From Saprospiraceae bacterium (GTDB taxonomy: Bacteria > Bacteroidota > Bacteroidia > Chitinophagales > Saprospiraceae): a stretch of 57,038 nucleotides of DNA. Made by a program: the position numbers and the translations under genes. Numbering within the stretch: position 1 is the stretch's first letter; every line of letters starts with the position of its first letter. Positions 7,519 through 16,529 of this stretch are shown one piece after another. Where the stretch lies: positions 32,081 through 89,118 of the forward strand of contig JARGNR010000016.1 in NCBI GenBank assembly GCA_029212405.1, read 5' to 3'. Under the pieces are notes generated by a model, which saw nothing but the letters and a program-made list of their open reading frames with translations, had not been told where the DNA came from and did not search any database.

Positions 7519-9315
7519 ATGAAAAAGTTCTTGTTTTATTGTTGTATAAGTTCTCTTTTAGTCTTTGTTTCATGTAACGACGAAGAGGGTCTCGATCAAA
7601 ATACAGAAGTTATTGAAGCATCCGAAGATCAATTGGCCTATAGTGAACGATCGTGTAATTCGACAGATCATCAGCACGGTTTATTGCAAAATGATAGTTA
7701 CAGAGCACGATTTGAAAAAAGAGTAGAGAAGACAGTCTTATTGTCGAAGACCAGATCGGGAGTAGATTGTAATGAACCCATTATTTTACCAATGGCGGTG
7801 CACTTTCAGAACCTTTCGAATCCTGATGAAGCATGTTTGAAGGCTTTGGCTCAAAATCAGATCGATATTTTAAATTCAGATTATGCAGCAACCAATTCGG
7901 ATGTGTCTTTATGGGCAAGTGTAGCGTCAAATTACCCAGGTGTTGACCCAACCAACGCGTGCGTTATGTTTTGTCTCGCAGATCAAAATCACCCGAATGG
8001 GAGCGGGATTCCTGACGGTGAGCCTGCAGTAACATTCAATACAGTTTCTGGAGATGATGCTCCTGCATGGAGTGGATATATCAACATTTTTGTTCGACCA
8101 AATTTAGGTTATTTAGGATATTCCCCTTTAGGAGGAACAGGTAATGGTGATGGTGTGGTGATTGATGCCAATGCTTTTGGAAGTGGCTCAGGATGTGGAC
8201 AAGTAAATCCAGAAGCTCCATACAATCTAGGACGAACATTGACGCATGAATTAGGACATTACCTATTATTGGACCACGTTTGGGGAGAAGGCGGTTGCAA
8301 TTCTGATGATAATATTGCAGACACGCCGAATCAAGCGGATCCTAATTATGGATGTCCAGCATCTGGCACCAGTTCTTGTAATTCAGTAGACTTGTACATG
8401 AGTTATATGGATTACACCAATGATGCATGTATGTATATGTTTTCAGGAGGGCAAGCAACAACAATGAATAGTTATGTATCCGCCAATTTACAAGCCGTGA
8501 TCAGCAACGGGAATACAGTTTGTTCGGGATCTGGAGGTGGAAATGATACGGATAGTGACAACGATGGCATAGATGATGAGAATGACAATTGCCCCAACGT
8601 TGCCAACCCTGGACAAGAAGATTCGGACGGTGATGGAATCGGCGATGCCTGTGATAATACCAATAATAACGATAGTGATGGAGATGGAATTGATAACGAC
8701 CAAGATAACTGCCCTACGGTATCGAACCCAAATCAGGAGGATAGCGATAATGATGGAATTGGGGATGCCTGTGACAACACCAATGGAAATGATAGCGATG
8801 GAGATGGAATAGACGATGTAGATGATAATTGTCCTACTGTATCGAATCCGAATCAAGCAGACAGCGATGGAGATGGAATAGGAGATGCCTGTGATACAAG
8901 TGAACCTGGCTGTGATGGTATCGCGTTCAGTCTTTCTATAACATTGGACTTTTATCCAGAAGAAACTGAGTTTACGATTGTGAATACCGAAACGAATGAA
9001 TTAATTGAAATCGGTGGTCCGTACGATATTGATGATTCGGGTGAAACGGTAGTGACAGAATTCTGCTTGGAAGATGGATGTTATTATGTAGAAGTTACCG
9101 ATACATATGGAGATGGAATATGCTGTGACTATGGAGACGGTAGCTGGTCTTTAGATAGTGCTAATGGAAATGTGTATTTATCGGATGGTAATTTTGGAGA
9201 GTCAGAAGGATTGTATTTATGCGTACAAACAGGAAGTATAAATGGGTTGAGGATGGAAAAAACAACTAAGTCGACTAATTTGGCTAGAAAGCCTTTAAGG
9301 GCAAGTACAAAGTAG
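7519..9315 (+). CDS. Secreted zinc metalloprotease (M43/pappalysin-like) with thrombospondin type 3 repeats
   Basis: 598 residues with a lipoprotein-type signal ([20 protein letters not shown], Cys at 19). The zinc site is [11 protein letters not shown] at residues 243-253, a HExxHxxxxxH metzincin signature, followed by [19 protein letters not shown] and a [14 protein letters not shown] Met-turn segment, typical of the pregnancy-associated-plasma-protein-A-like M43B family. The usual Gly before the third His is replaced by Leu. Residues ~344-465 hold three Asp-rich thrombospondin type 3 repeats ([12 protein letters not shown]), which should bind calcium. A Cys-rich domain with [14 protein letters not shown] follows. 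The tail is short and basic, not a recognisable T9SS sorting domain. A terminator lies at 9355-9390. Probable extracellular or surface protease. Confidence 0.85.
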   Translation: MKKFLFYCCISSLLVFVSCNDEEGLDQNTEVIEASEDQLAYSERSCNSTDHQHGLLQNDSYRARFEKRVEKTVLLSKTRSGVDCNEPIILPMAVHFQNLSNPDEACLKALAQNQIDILNSDYAATNSDVSLWASVASNYPGVDPTNACVMFCLADQNHPNGSGIPDGEPAVTFNTVSGDDAPAWSGYINIFVRPNLGYLGYSPLGGTGNGDGVVIDANAFGSGSGCGQVNPEAPYNLGRTLTHELGHYLLLDHVWGEGGCNSDDNIADTPNQADPNYGCPASGTSSCNSVDLYMSYMDYTNDACMYMFSGGQATTMNSYVSANLQAVISNGNTVCSGSGGGNDTDSDNDGIDDENDNCPNVANPGQEDSDGDGIGDACDNTNNNDSDGDGIDNDQDNCPTVSNPNQEDSDNDGIGDACDNTNGNDSDGDGIDDVDDNCPTVSNPNQADSDGDGIGDACDTSEPGCDGIAFSLSITLDFYPEETEFTIVNTETNELIEIGGPYDIDDSGETVVTEFCLEDGCYYVEVTDTYGDGICCDYGDGSWSLDSANGNVYLSDGNFGESEGLYLCVQTGSINGLRMEKTTKSTNLARKPLRASTK

Positions 9316-9354
9316 GAATGTGAAGTAGTAGTTTTTTAAGGACAGGGTTAGAAC

Positions 9355-9390
9355 AACGCCAGTTATCTGAAAGGGTAACTGGCGTTTTTT
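9355..9390 (+). terminator. Intrinsic terminator after the metalloprotease
   Basis: An 11-bp perfect stem, AACGCCAGTTA (9355-9365) with TAACTGGCGTT (9376-9386), runs into TTTTTT. It separates the protease gene from the ECF sigma gene. Confidence 0.9.
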
Positions 9391-9489
9391 ATTGTGAGTA
9401 GGTTACATTTTGGTATTAAATAAAGCAGATGAAGTTTGAGGGATAAATCATATTTAATCTTTACTTTGTTTTTAAATAGTTTATACATA

Positions 9490-10083
9490 TTGAAAAGTCA
9501 CTCCGACATCTTCCAACTTATGCTTCAAGGGAATCAAGAGTCTCTTAAGATTCTTTTGAATGAATATCACAACTATCTGGTAGTGGTGGGGATGAGGTAT
9601 TTGTCTGACAAACACCGTGTTGAAGATGTAATTCATGATGTTTTCGTAGACCTTTGGAACAGTAAAAGAGAAGTTCATATTACCTCAGGAGTAAAATCTT
9701 TTCTTCGAGGTGCGGTGATAAATAAATGCTTGGCCATCATTCGAAAAGAGAGTCGGATTACGCTTGTTGAACAGCACGATTACTCCCTTCAAAATAAAGA
9801 GGCTGGCGCTGATCAACTGGTAGATCGAAATAGATTGAAGGCAGAAATAGATGCAATTATAGAACGCTTGCCTGCAAAATGTAGGGAAGTTTTTGTTTTA
9901 AGTAGAATGGAAGGCTTGAGTCATGCTGAAATAGCGTCGAAGTTGGATATTTCAAAAAAGACGATTGAGAACCATATGACCAAGGCTTTAAAGACCTTAA
10001 GGAGTGAGCTCAAACGAAAGGAATTATTAATTAGTATATTAATTTTAAAAATTATTGACCTTTGTATAGGGGTAAACGCATAA
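9490..10083 (+). CDS. RNA polymerase ECF sigma factor (FecI-like, Bacteroidota type)
   Basis: About 197 residues from a TTG at 9490 (reading MKSHSDIFQLMLQGNQ); the open frame reaches back to 9436 and an ATG is available at 9520, so the start is uncertain. Region 2 is seen in HRVEDVIHDVFVDLWNSKR and region 4 in LPAKCREVFVLSRMEGLSHAEIA, followed by the KTIENHMTKALKTLR recognition helix; these are hallmarks of the Bacteroidota ECF group that partners FecR anti-sigma proteins. FecR and a TonB-dependent receptor with an STN domain follow directly, the classical surface-signalling cassette. Expected role: turn on the receptor operon when the receptor is occupied. Confidence 0.9.
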   Translation: MKSHSDIFQLMLQGNQESLKILLNEYHNYLVVVGMRYLSDKHRVEDVIHDVFVDLWNSKREVHITSGVKSFLRGAVINKCLAIIRKESRITLVEQHDYSLQNKEAGADQLVDRNRLKAEIDAIIERLPAKCREVFVLSRMEGLSHAEIASKLDISKKTIENHMTKALKTLRSELKRKELLISILILKIIDLCIGVNA

Positions 10084-10114
10084 TTATGAAACACAATAAT
10101 GCAATAGATTAAAA

Positions 10115-11050
10115 ATGGGTACCGACGCGTACATAGAAATGGTTTACAGAAACTTAAAGGGCGAACTGAGTCCAATTGAGTTTGCTGAATTGAATAGAAC
10201 AACTGCTGAAAATAGCGAGTTGGCTCAATTACGTGTTGAGATAGAAGATGCATGGGATCTTTCTGGAGAAGAAGTACAATTGGTCAGTGAAGAAAAGACT
10301 GAAAAACTTTTCAAAAGGCTAGTGAAATCGCCCCAAAAGACATCCGTGTTTTCATTGAAAAATAGTGTAATCAGTCTAGCCGCTATTTTAATTTTGGTCT
10401 TTGGTTCGATCTGGTTGATGCAAGATCAGAATTTGATATACGATACAGCGGGTTCGTATACGTTGGCAGATAATTCAGTGGTGGATTTGCGGGAAGGAAG
10501 TGTGTTGACGGTAAACTCAATTTCTACAAGTGAACGAAATGTATCCTTAGCAGGAGAGGCGTTTTTTACTATACAGGCGGACAAGAGTCGGCCATTTGTT
10601 ATTTTAACAGAACATACCCAAGTGGAGGTGCTCGGTACTTCTTTTTTAGTGAAAGAATCAGGACAAAGCACTTATGTGGTCGTCAAGGAGGGGAAAGTCA
10701 GATTCTCAACCAAGTCTTTAGACGAGAAAATTGAATTGACGGAAGGAATGAATGCTGTTTTTGATGAAAAAGACGGATTACGGCCTCTTGCTCTAGGGAA
10801 TTTATCCGCATGGAAAGAAGGAATGTATGAATATCAAGATGTACTTCTTTCTGATGTCTTAAATGAATTGACTATTATTTTTGAGGAAGCGATTCGACTG
10901 GAAGATCAATCGTTGTTTAATTGTCGTATAAATGCTATATTGAATGCAGAAACTCTTGAAGAAATATTAAATCAACTGTCTAATCAGTTGGGAACGAATG
11001 CGAGTAAAAAAGGAACAAGTTGGGTATTATCTGGGGGGAAATGCAAGTAG
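10115..11050 (+). CDS. FecR-family anti-sigma factor
   Basis: 311 residues. A short cytoplasmic region (1-75) rich in charged residues is followed by one membrane segment (about 83-102), the periplasmic FecR domain (T-A-G-S-Y-T-L-A-D-N-S-V-V-D-L through VEVLGTSFLVKE and VKEGKVRF) and a C-terminal DUF4974-type domain (L-S-D-V-L-N-E-L and the closing repeat of the STN type). It should hold the upstream sigma factor at the membrane and release it in response to the TonB receptor. It starts 31 bases after the sigma gene, and its end overlaps the receptor gene by 53 bases, so translation is probably coupled. Confidence 0.9.
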   Translation: MGTDAYIEMVYRNLKGELSPIEFAELNRTTAENSELAQLRVEIEDAWDLSGEEVQLVSEEKTEKLFKRLVKSPQKTSVFSLKNSVISLAAILILVFGSIWLMQDQNLIYDTAGSYTLADNSVVDLREGSVLTVNSISTSERNVSLAGEAFFTIQADKSRPFVILTEHTQVEVLGTSFLVKESGQSTYVVVKEGKVRFSTKSLDEKIELTEGMNAVFDEKDGLRPLALGNLSAWKEGMYEYQDVLLSDVLNELTIIFEEAIRLEDQSLFNCRINAILNAETLEEILNQLSNQLGTNASKKGTSWVLSGGKCK

Positions 11051-13664
11051 GTGCTTTGCTAGGATATTGCTACTGTTTTTCTTCTTCATTCCAGTTTTTC
11101 TATTCAGCCAAAGTTCAGATGAATTACCCTTGCAGAAAGCATTGCTAGAGTTGGCTAAAAAAGAACAACTTTCTATCGTTTTTCCATCTAAAAGTTTACC
11201 TCATTCCAGTAGGGTAGTGCCACTCGAAGGCGGTTCTATTCATGCACAATTAAAGCATTTACTCCAGGATACAGACTTGTTTTTTGAAATTGCAGATGGT
11301 CAGATTCGTCTGTTTCGAAAACACAAGCTATTTGGATATATTGAAGATGCGAACTCTGGGGAACGATTGATGTCAGCATCTATTTATCAATCAAAAAGCG
11401 GTCAATTTTCTCTTTCCAACGCGTATGGTTATTATTCCATTACCTCTGTCGATGATCGTGTAGATTTAATTATCTCTTATTTGGGTTATGCGGATAAACA
11501 AATAACGTTATCTGTAGATCTGATGGATAAACCTTATACCATTTTATTGGATCCCGATAATAGTATCGATGAAGTTGTGATCACCGATAATCTGGTCTCC
11601 CAAGCAGATCAAAATTATATTGAATTGGATAAAGGGAGTGATTTATTATTGACCAAAAACCAAGCAGTTACCGCTCTTGGAGGGGAACCTGATATTTTTC
11701 AAACCATGATTCGGCAATCAGGTATTGCTTCGGGAATTGATGGTATTGGAGGGATTCATGTTCGAGGTGGTAAAAATGATCAAAATCTGATGTTAATGGA
11801 TGGGGTCAAACTTTATAATTCATCGCATGGATTTGGAATGTTTTCTGCTGTCAATTCGGGGGTGGTGGATCAGTTGAGATTACATAAGTCAGGCTCAAGT
11901 GGAGCGCATTCAGGAAGATTGTCTTCCGTATTAAATATCAGGACCAAAGATCCGGACTTACAAAAAGCACAAGGTCAAATTCAATTCACAACATTGGCTG
12001 GTCAAGCTTCTGTTGAGGTTCCATTAGTAAAAAATAAAATGGGCTTCTTACTTTCAGCAAGGCATACCTACATTGATCCTTACATTGACTACATCGCAAA
12101 AAGCAGCGACATCGAGTTTTTCGGAGAAGAGAAAACAGGATATAAATTTAATGATGTTCATTTTAAATTATATGGTAAAATCAATCAAAGAAATCGAATC
12201 TACCTTTCTGCTTTTCAGAGTGCTGATAATTATGATGATGTATATAATGCAGATGGAATTGAAATTTTTGAAGATCCATTTTATTATGATTATGACATCA
12301 ACTACAATTGGAAAAATAGGTTGGCTGCCATTCGATGGAATACCCTCATTGGTAGTTCTAGTTTTGGGAATATTCAAATGTCAGTCTACCAATATGACTA
12401 CAGAAACAGTTATAAAGATAATTTCTTCGATGGGGCATTAGGAAATACGATATCCACCTCACAATTCAATACGTTTAATGCACAAACCTCGAACTATGAA
12501 CTGAAAGCAGACTTTGAAACTTTGCTGCCAATGCATCATTTAAAATATGGGTTAAGTGCAAGTCATAAGGACTATCAGATTGGAGAGATCTTGAGCATTT
12601 TTGAAGAATCGATGAATGGAAATTTTCCTGATTTAGAAAATAGTGAAGCTATTCCTGAGCAATTGTTAGGATATAGCAATTTGGAATTGACGCTTTATTT
12701 AAGTGATAAAATAAAAATGTCTGAGAATTGGCTATTGGAAGGAAGTATATACCAAACAATTCATCGATCAAAAGATGTTGATTTTGAGCTTGAACCCATC
12801 TTTGCTACACATGGATATATAAAAAGTCAGCACCGAATGAATGAGACAACTCAAATGGGAGTTTCATTGGGTACCTTCATTCAGACAGAACATTTGCTTA
12901 CATTGGGAGATAACGGATACCCCAATGATATTTGGGTGCCGAGTACAGACCTTATTCCCATTCAACGATCGTATCAATTGGAATGGTATATAGAGATGAT
13001 CAAGGGCCGGCATCAAATGGATATTTCCGCTTATTATAAAAAGCAGTTTGGATTACTACGATACGCAGATTATGCTTCGCTGCCTGGCTTATCCGATTTA
13101 CTTCCAGAAGCATGGGAAATAGAAGTCGAACTGGGAGAAGCCAATGGATATGGTTTTGAAGTTGATTATAGATATCATGTTGCCGAGGAATTCTCTTTCA
13201 AAGGGGTGTATTCTTTTGGAGTAATGAACTATCAATTTGATAATATAAATGGTGGATTTTCATTTCCATTTGACTATTCCATCCCCCATACAATCTCATT
13301 AGGGGCAAATTTCCGAGTATATAAAGGATGGCGTCTGTCTTTGGATTGGTTTGCCTCTTCGGGAAAACCATATACGCTCTATCAATCGAGCATCCCATAC
13401 TCCCCATTGGATATAGATGGCAATTTGATTGTGGAACGGATAAGTAGTGAAAATGAATTTCGCTTGCCTGAAGCTCATAAGTTGTCTGTTATGTTTTCCA
13501 CACAATGGAAATTGGGGTCTACAAAAAATAATATATCTCTTGGTATTCAAAATCTATATAATCGAAGAAACATTGTCTATAGATATCTATTAGAGGATGA
13601 AGGGTTATACAGTCAAAGAGGATTTCCATTATTACCCATGTTTTTGTATCGCATCACTTTTTGA
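10998..13664 (+). CDS. TonB-dependent outer-membrane receptor with STN signalling domain
   Basis: 888 residues. The start at 10998 overlaps the FecR gene by 53 bases; no ATG lies between it and the hydrophobic signal (ARILLLFFFFIPVFLFSQ), so it is retained despite the long N-region. After the signal come an STN domain (~40-110), a carboxypeptidase-regulatory-like domain (~111-190), a plug (~215-315, with IGGIHVRGGKNDQNLMLMDG) and a beta-barrel ending in aromatic Phe (LYRITF). STN plus the FecI/FecR neighbours indicate a receptor that both imports a ligand and signals inward. No SusD partner follows, so a glycan role is not indicated; substrate unknown. Confidence 0.9.
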   Translation: MRVKKEQVGYYLGGNASRCFARILLLFFFFIPVFLFSQSSDELPLQKALLELAKKEQLSIVFPSKSLPHSSRVVPLEGGSIHAQLKHLLQDTDLFFEIADGQIRLFRKHKLFGYIEDANSGERLMSASIYQSKSGQFSLSNAYGYYSITSVDDRVDLIISYLGYADKQITLSVDLMDKPYTILLDPDNSIDEVVITDNLVSQADQNYIELDKGSDLLLTKNQAVTALGGEPDIFQTMIRQSGIASGIDGIGGIHVRGGKNDQNLMLMDGVKLYNSSHGFGMFSAVNSGVVDQLRLHKSGSSGAHSGRLSSVLNIRTKDPDLQKAQGQIQFTTLAGQASVEVPLVKNKMGFLLSARHTYIDPYIDYIAKSSDIEFFGEEKTGYKFNDVHFKLYGKINQRNRIYLSAFQSADNYDDVYNADGIEIFEDPFYYDYDINYNWKNRLAAIRWNTLIGSSSFGNIQMSVYQYDYRNSYKDNFFDGALGNTISTSQFNTFNAQTSNYELKADFETLLPMHHLKYGLSASHKDYQIGEILSIFEESMNGNFPDLENSEAIPEQLLGYSNLELTLYLSDKIKMSENWLLEGSIYQTIHRSKDVDFELEPIFATHGYIKSQHRMNETTQMGVSLGTFIQTEHLLTLGDNGYPNDIWVPSTDLIPIQRSYQLEWYIEMIKGRHQMDISAYYKKQFGLLRYADYASLPGLSDLLPEAWEIEVELGEANGYGFEVDYRYHVAEEFSFKGVYSFGVMNYQFDNINGGFSFPFDYSIPHTISLGANFRVYKGWRLSLDWFASSGKPYTLYQSSIPYSPLDIDGNLIVERISSENEFRLPEAHKLSVMFSTQWKLGSTKNNISLGIQNLYNRRNIVYRYLLEDEGLYSQRGFPLLPMFLYRITF

Positions 13665-14004
13665 TTTTAGTCATCACTTTTAATAAGTCATATTGCTTCT
13701 AACACAAAGAGGTTTATATTCCAATTGATTTCAAGGGCCATAATTTGGTCATCAAAAGGTATGATTAAAGTCATTGTATTAGAATTGATTCGTCGTTATA
13801 TTGCAGCGAATAAGATCAGATCAAGTTAGACAAAATGTACATGCACGCTCCTGAATAGGACTGGTATTGCTATGTCTAGTGGATAGATCAAAAACGAGTA
13901 AGATCAATCTATGGTATTAAGCTAATTCCATTGAAACGTTAATATAGAATAGACCAAATCCATTGATTACTGCGCGTATCGATAACAATTAAAAAAAGAT
14001 CAAA
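13665..14004. other. Intergenic region, 340 bases, with a probable promoter
   Basis: No gene seen. TTG (13774-13776), 20 bases, TATATTGC (13797-13804) is one base off the Bacteroidota housekeeping promoter and would give a leader of about 195 bases before the FISUMP gene. That leader can fold: TAGACA (13827-13832) with TGTCTA (13875-13880), and TCCT/AGGA inside. Confidence 0.4.
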
Positions 14005-15948
14005 ATGAAAAAAACACACTTTATTGTTTTACTAATTATTATGTTTTATGGCTTTACGCTTTCAGGCCAGGTTGCGGTGAATACGGATGGAAGCACTGCG
14101 GATAACTCAGCGATATTAGATGTGAAATCGACAGAAAAAGGACTACTTATTCCACGGATGACCGAAATGGAAAAAGAGAATATCAACTCACCAGCAACTG
14201 GACTAATGGTATTTCAAACGGATGGAACTTCAGGATTTTACTACTATGAAGGGGCAGCTTGGCTTCCTGTCAATCCTGAGGAATTGGATCCTAAATTACC
14301 AGATGGGGATGAAGCAGGGGAGATGTTGTATTGGAATGGGACACAGTGGCTCACTGTGGAGGTAGGAAGTAATGGACAGTTGTTACGGTTTTTTAATGGT
14401 AAACCAAGTTGGACACCCGAAGTAGGACCCACAGATGTTTTGAATCCAGAAACGGGAAAAGTTTGGATGGATCGGAATTTGGGAGCGAGTCAAGTAGCTA
14501 CGAGCAGTACGGATAATTTGGCATATGGAGATTTGTATCAATGGGGGAGAGGGACGGATGGACATGAAAGCCGAATATCAGGAACTACATCCGTGCTATC
14601 GTCTACAGATGATCCAGGTCACGGAGATTTCATTCTTGCAACAGGAGATCCGTATGATTGGAGAGATCCGCAAAATCCTAATTTGTGGCAAGGAAAACAA
14701 GGGATAAATAACCCATGTCCTGACGGATATCGTTTGCCTACAGAAGCAGAAATAGACGAAGAAAGATTAAGTTGGATTAGCAATGATAGAGATGGAGCTT
14801 TTGCATCACCTCTAAAATTGACAGTTGGAGGTGTACGAGCTCAGCCTACTGGTGGATTTGTAAATGTTGACGTAGTCGGGAGATATTGGACAAGTGATGT
14901 TTTAGGGACAAATGCACGTACATTACATTTTGGAAGTGGGGCTAGTATGACAAATCACTTTCGAGCGTTGGGTCACTCAGTGCGTTGTATTAAAGCATAT
15001 AAGCCAGAAGGAAGTATAGGAAGTTTAGACTGTGGAGGAGCTTCAATCTTTGGTACTTTGACAGAAGGTGTTCTTGCGGATAACGTGACCGCCACCATAG
15101 ACTATACTGGTGGCAATGGAGGCTCACATCCTGGAAAAATGGTTGCCTCAACCGGGGTAACAGGATTAACGGCTGACGTATATCCGGGAGTGTTCGCTGA
15201 AGGGGGAGGAAGTTTAGTATATTCGATTTCAGGGACACCCGTGGGTTTCGGACTAGCTACATTTGCCCTTGATATTGGAGGACAAACTTGTGATTTAGAG
15301 ATCATGGTAGAGCCTCCATTTATGTGTGGGACGTCTACGGTTACTTTTATGTATAATGGGATGTCGGTTACGTATGGTACAGTTGAGAGTAATGGCGAAT
15401 GTTGGCTGGATCGGAACCTGGGGGCGAGCCAAGTGGCTACTTCAAGTACCGATGCGGATGCTTATGGAGATCTTTTTCAATGGGGGCGATTAGATGACGG
15501 TCATCAAATTAGAAACCCATTGTCGGATACTACATCAGTATTATCAACCACTGATGTACCTGGTCATAGTAAACACATTTTAGCACCCACATACCCTTAT
15601 GATTGGAGGTCACCTTCAAATACAAACTTATGGCAAGGTGTGAATGGAATTAATAATTCTTGCCCTACTGGTTTTCGATTGCCTACAGAAGATGAACTTA
15701 ATGTAGAACGACTGAGCTGGAGCAGTAATGATGCTTCAGGTGCATTTGCTTCGCCATTAAAATTTACAGTGACAGGATACAGACACTTTAGTAATGGTAC
15801 ATTGAATAGTGTTGGTTCTGTTGGTTATTATTGGTCTTATGATTATAGTTCAATAAATTCTATTTATCTAGATATTAGCAGTAGTAATGCATATTTGGGA
15901 GGAAATGGAAGAACTTTTGGTTTTGGAATTCGATGCATTAAAGACTAA
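14005..15948 (+). CDS. Secreted protein with two FISUMP domains
   Basis: 647 residues with a signal peptide (MKKTHFIVLLIIMFYGFTLSGQ). Residues ~25-85 are the N-terminal segment common in Bacteroidota surface proteins (A-I-L-D-V-K-S-T-E-K-G-L-L-I-P-R-M). Two copies of the Fibrobacter succinogenes major paralogous domain (FISUMP) follow, at about 150-332 and 470-647, each with DRNLGASQVATSSTD, YGDL(F)QWGR and a closing (V/I)RCIK(D/A). The copies are clearly similar to each other, so an internal duplication is likely. Function of FISUMP is not established; it is thought to be extracellular. Its position after the FecI/FecR/receptor cassette suggests shared regulation, but a promoter of its own is also likely. 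A hairpin follows at 15986-16035. Confidence 0.85.
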   Translation: MKKTHFIVLLIIMFYGFTLSGQVAVNTDGSTADNSAILDVKSTEKGLLIPRMTEMEKENINSPATGLMVFQTDGTSGFYYYEGAAWLPVNPEELDPKLPDGDEAGEMLYWNGTQWLTVEVGSNGQLLRFFNGKPSWTPEVGPTDVLNPETGKVWMDRNLGASQVATSSTDNLAYGDLYQWGRGTDGHESRISGTTSVLSSTDDPGHGDFILATGDPYDWRDPQNPNLWQGKQGINNPCPDGYRLPTEAEIDEERLSWISNDRDGAFASPLKLTVGGVRAQPTGGFVNVDVVGRYWTSDVLGTNARTLHFGSGASMTNHFRALGHSVRCIKAYKPEGSIGSLDCGGASIFGTLTEGVLADNVTATIDYTGGNGGSHPGKMVASTGVTGLTADVYPGVFAEGGGSLVYSISGTPVGFGLATFALDIGGQTCDLEIMVEPPFMCGTSTVTFMYNGMSVTYGTVESNGECWLDRNLGASQVATSSTDADAYGDLFQWGRLDDGHQIRNPLSDTTSVLSTTDVPGHSKHILAPTYPYDWRSPSNTNLWQGVNGINNSCPTGFRLPTEDELNVERLSWSSNDASGAFASPLKFTVTGYRHFSNGTLNSVGSVGYYWSYDYSSINSIYLDISSSNAYLGGNGRTFGFGIRCIKD

Positions 15949-15985
15949 CAATACTTTTAGCAACCATCGAATTTTATGACACAAT

Positions 15986-16035
15986 AGAAGATAAAAGGCT
16001 ATTACAGTTCAAGTGTTAAAAGTCTTTTATCTTCT
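15986..16035 (+). terminator. Long hairpin after the FISUMP gene, possible terminator
   Basis: A 15-bp stem, AGAAGATAAAAGGCT (15986-16000) with AGTCTTTTATCTTCT (16021-16035), with one G-T pair and a 20-base loop. It lacks a long T run after the stem and lies six bases before the LytTR start codon at 16041, so it may instead control that gene's translation. Confidence 0.45.
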
Positions 16036-16040
16036 TCTAT

Positions 16041-16490
16041 ATGGTTTTAGCTCAAAACAGTGATATGACGGCATTAAATAAGTTAACATTAAAAGAAATT
16101 CAATTTATAAAATCTACGTTCACGAGAGAGGAAAAGGCGTCACTCCAACAAAGTTTTAATTTTATAAAACATAAAAAGTTAGTAATTTCTGTACAATCCA
16201 ATAGCATTGTACTAAATTTTGAAGACATCGTATGTTGCCAGGCAGAAGGGAATTATACCCTTATATTTAGTAAATCCGGGAAAAAATATATCGTTTCGCG
16301 AACCTTAAAATGGGTGTTGAGGCAATTGGATCATACCTTTGTGCGAGTACACAGATCGCATGTGGTGAATATGCTTCACGTGACGAAATTAAATGTCATG
16401 GATGGAATTATAAATACTATTAGCCAAAGGGCTATTCCAGTGTCCAGAGCATATAAAAAGAAGGTGGTAGAGCTCTTTAAAGCATACTAA
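16041..16490 (+). CDS. LytTR-type DNA-binding protein without receiver domain
   Basis: 149 residues; a second ATG at 16065 is an equally good start and clears the upstream hairpin. Residues ~48-149 form a LytTR DNA-binding domain (I-V-L-N-F-E-D-I-V-C-C-Q-A-E-G-N-Y-T then R-T-L-K-W-V-L-R-Q-L and F-V-R-V-H-R-S-H-V-V-N). There is no response-receiver domain, so it is a stand-alone regulator; the ~45-residue N-terminal part is unassigned. It follows the FISUMP gene on the same strand and converges with the PLP lyase gene. It could regulate its upstream neighbours, but nothing in the sequence shows this. Confidence 0.8.
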   Translation: MVLAQNSDMTALNKLTLKEIQFIKSTFTREEKASLQQSFNFIKHKKLVISVQSNSIVLNFEDIVCCQAEGNYTLIFSKSGKKYIVSRTLKWVLRQLDHTFVRVHRSHVVNMLHVTKLNVMDGIINTISQRAIPVSRAYKKKVVELFKAY

Positions 16491-16517
16491 AAAGAAATGT
16501 TTCAGTATGCTTTAAAG
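16475..16517. terminator. Perfect inverted repeat between convergent genes, possible bidirectional terminator
   Basis: CTTTAAAGCATACT (16475-16488, overlapping the LytTR stop) pairs perfectly with AGTATGCTTTAAAG (16504-16517). Neither side has a strong T run, so termination efficiency is uncertain; protection of the 3' end is an alternative. Confidence 0.5.
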
Positions 16518-16529
16518 AAATAACAGCCT

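Noticed and set aside
8524-8899. DNA-level repeats with open frames on both strands in the TSP3 region
   Set aside because: They are a simple consequence of the repeated Asp-rich calcium-binding units; the reverse frames have no support as genes.
827-13872. Shared GTACATGCACG between 871-883 region (minus) and 13838-13850 (plus), and GATCAGATCA between 2890 and 13813, suggesting a family of related small RNAs
   Set aside because: Matches of 10-11 bases are expected many times by chance in 57 kb, and the flanking similarity is weak. Only structure-aware comparison could revive this.
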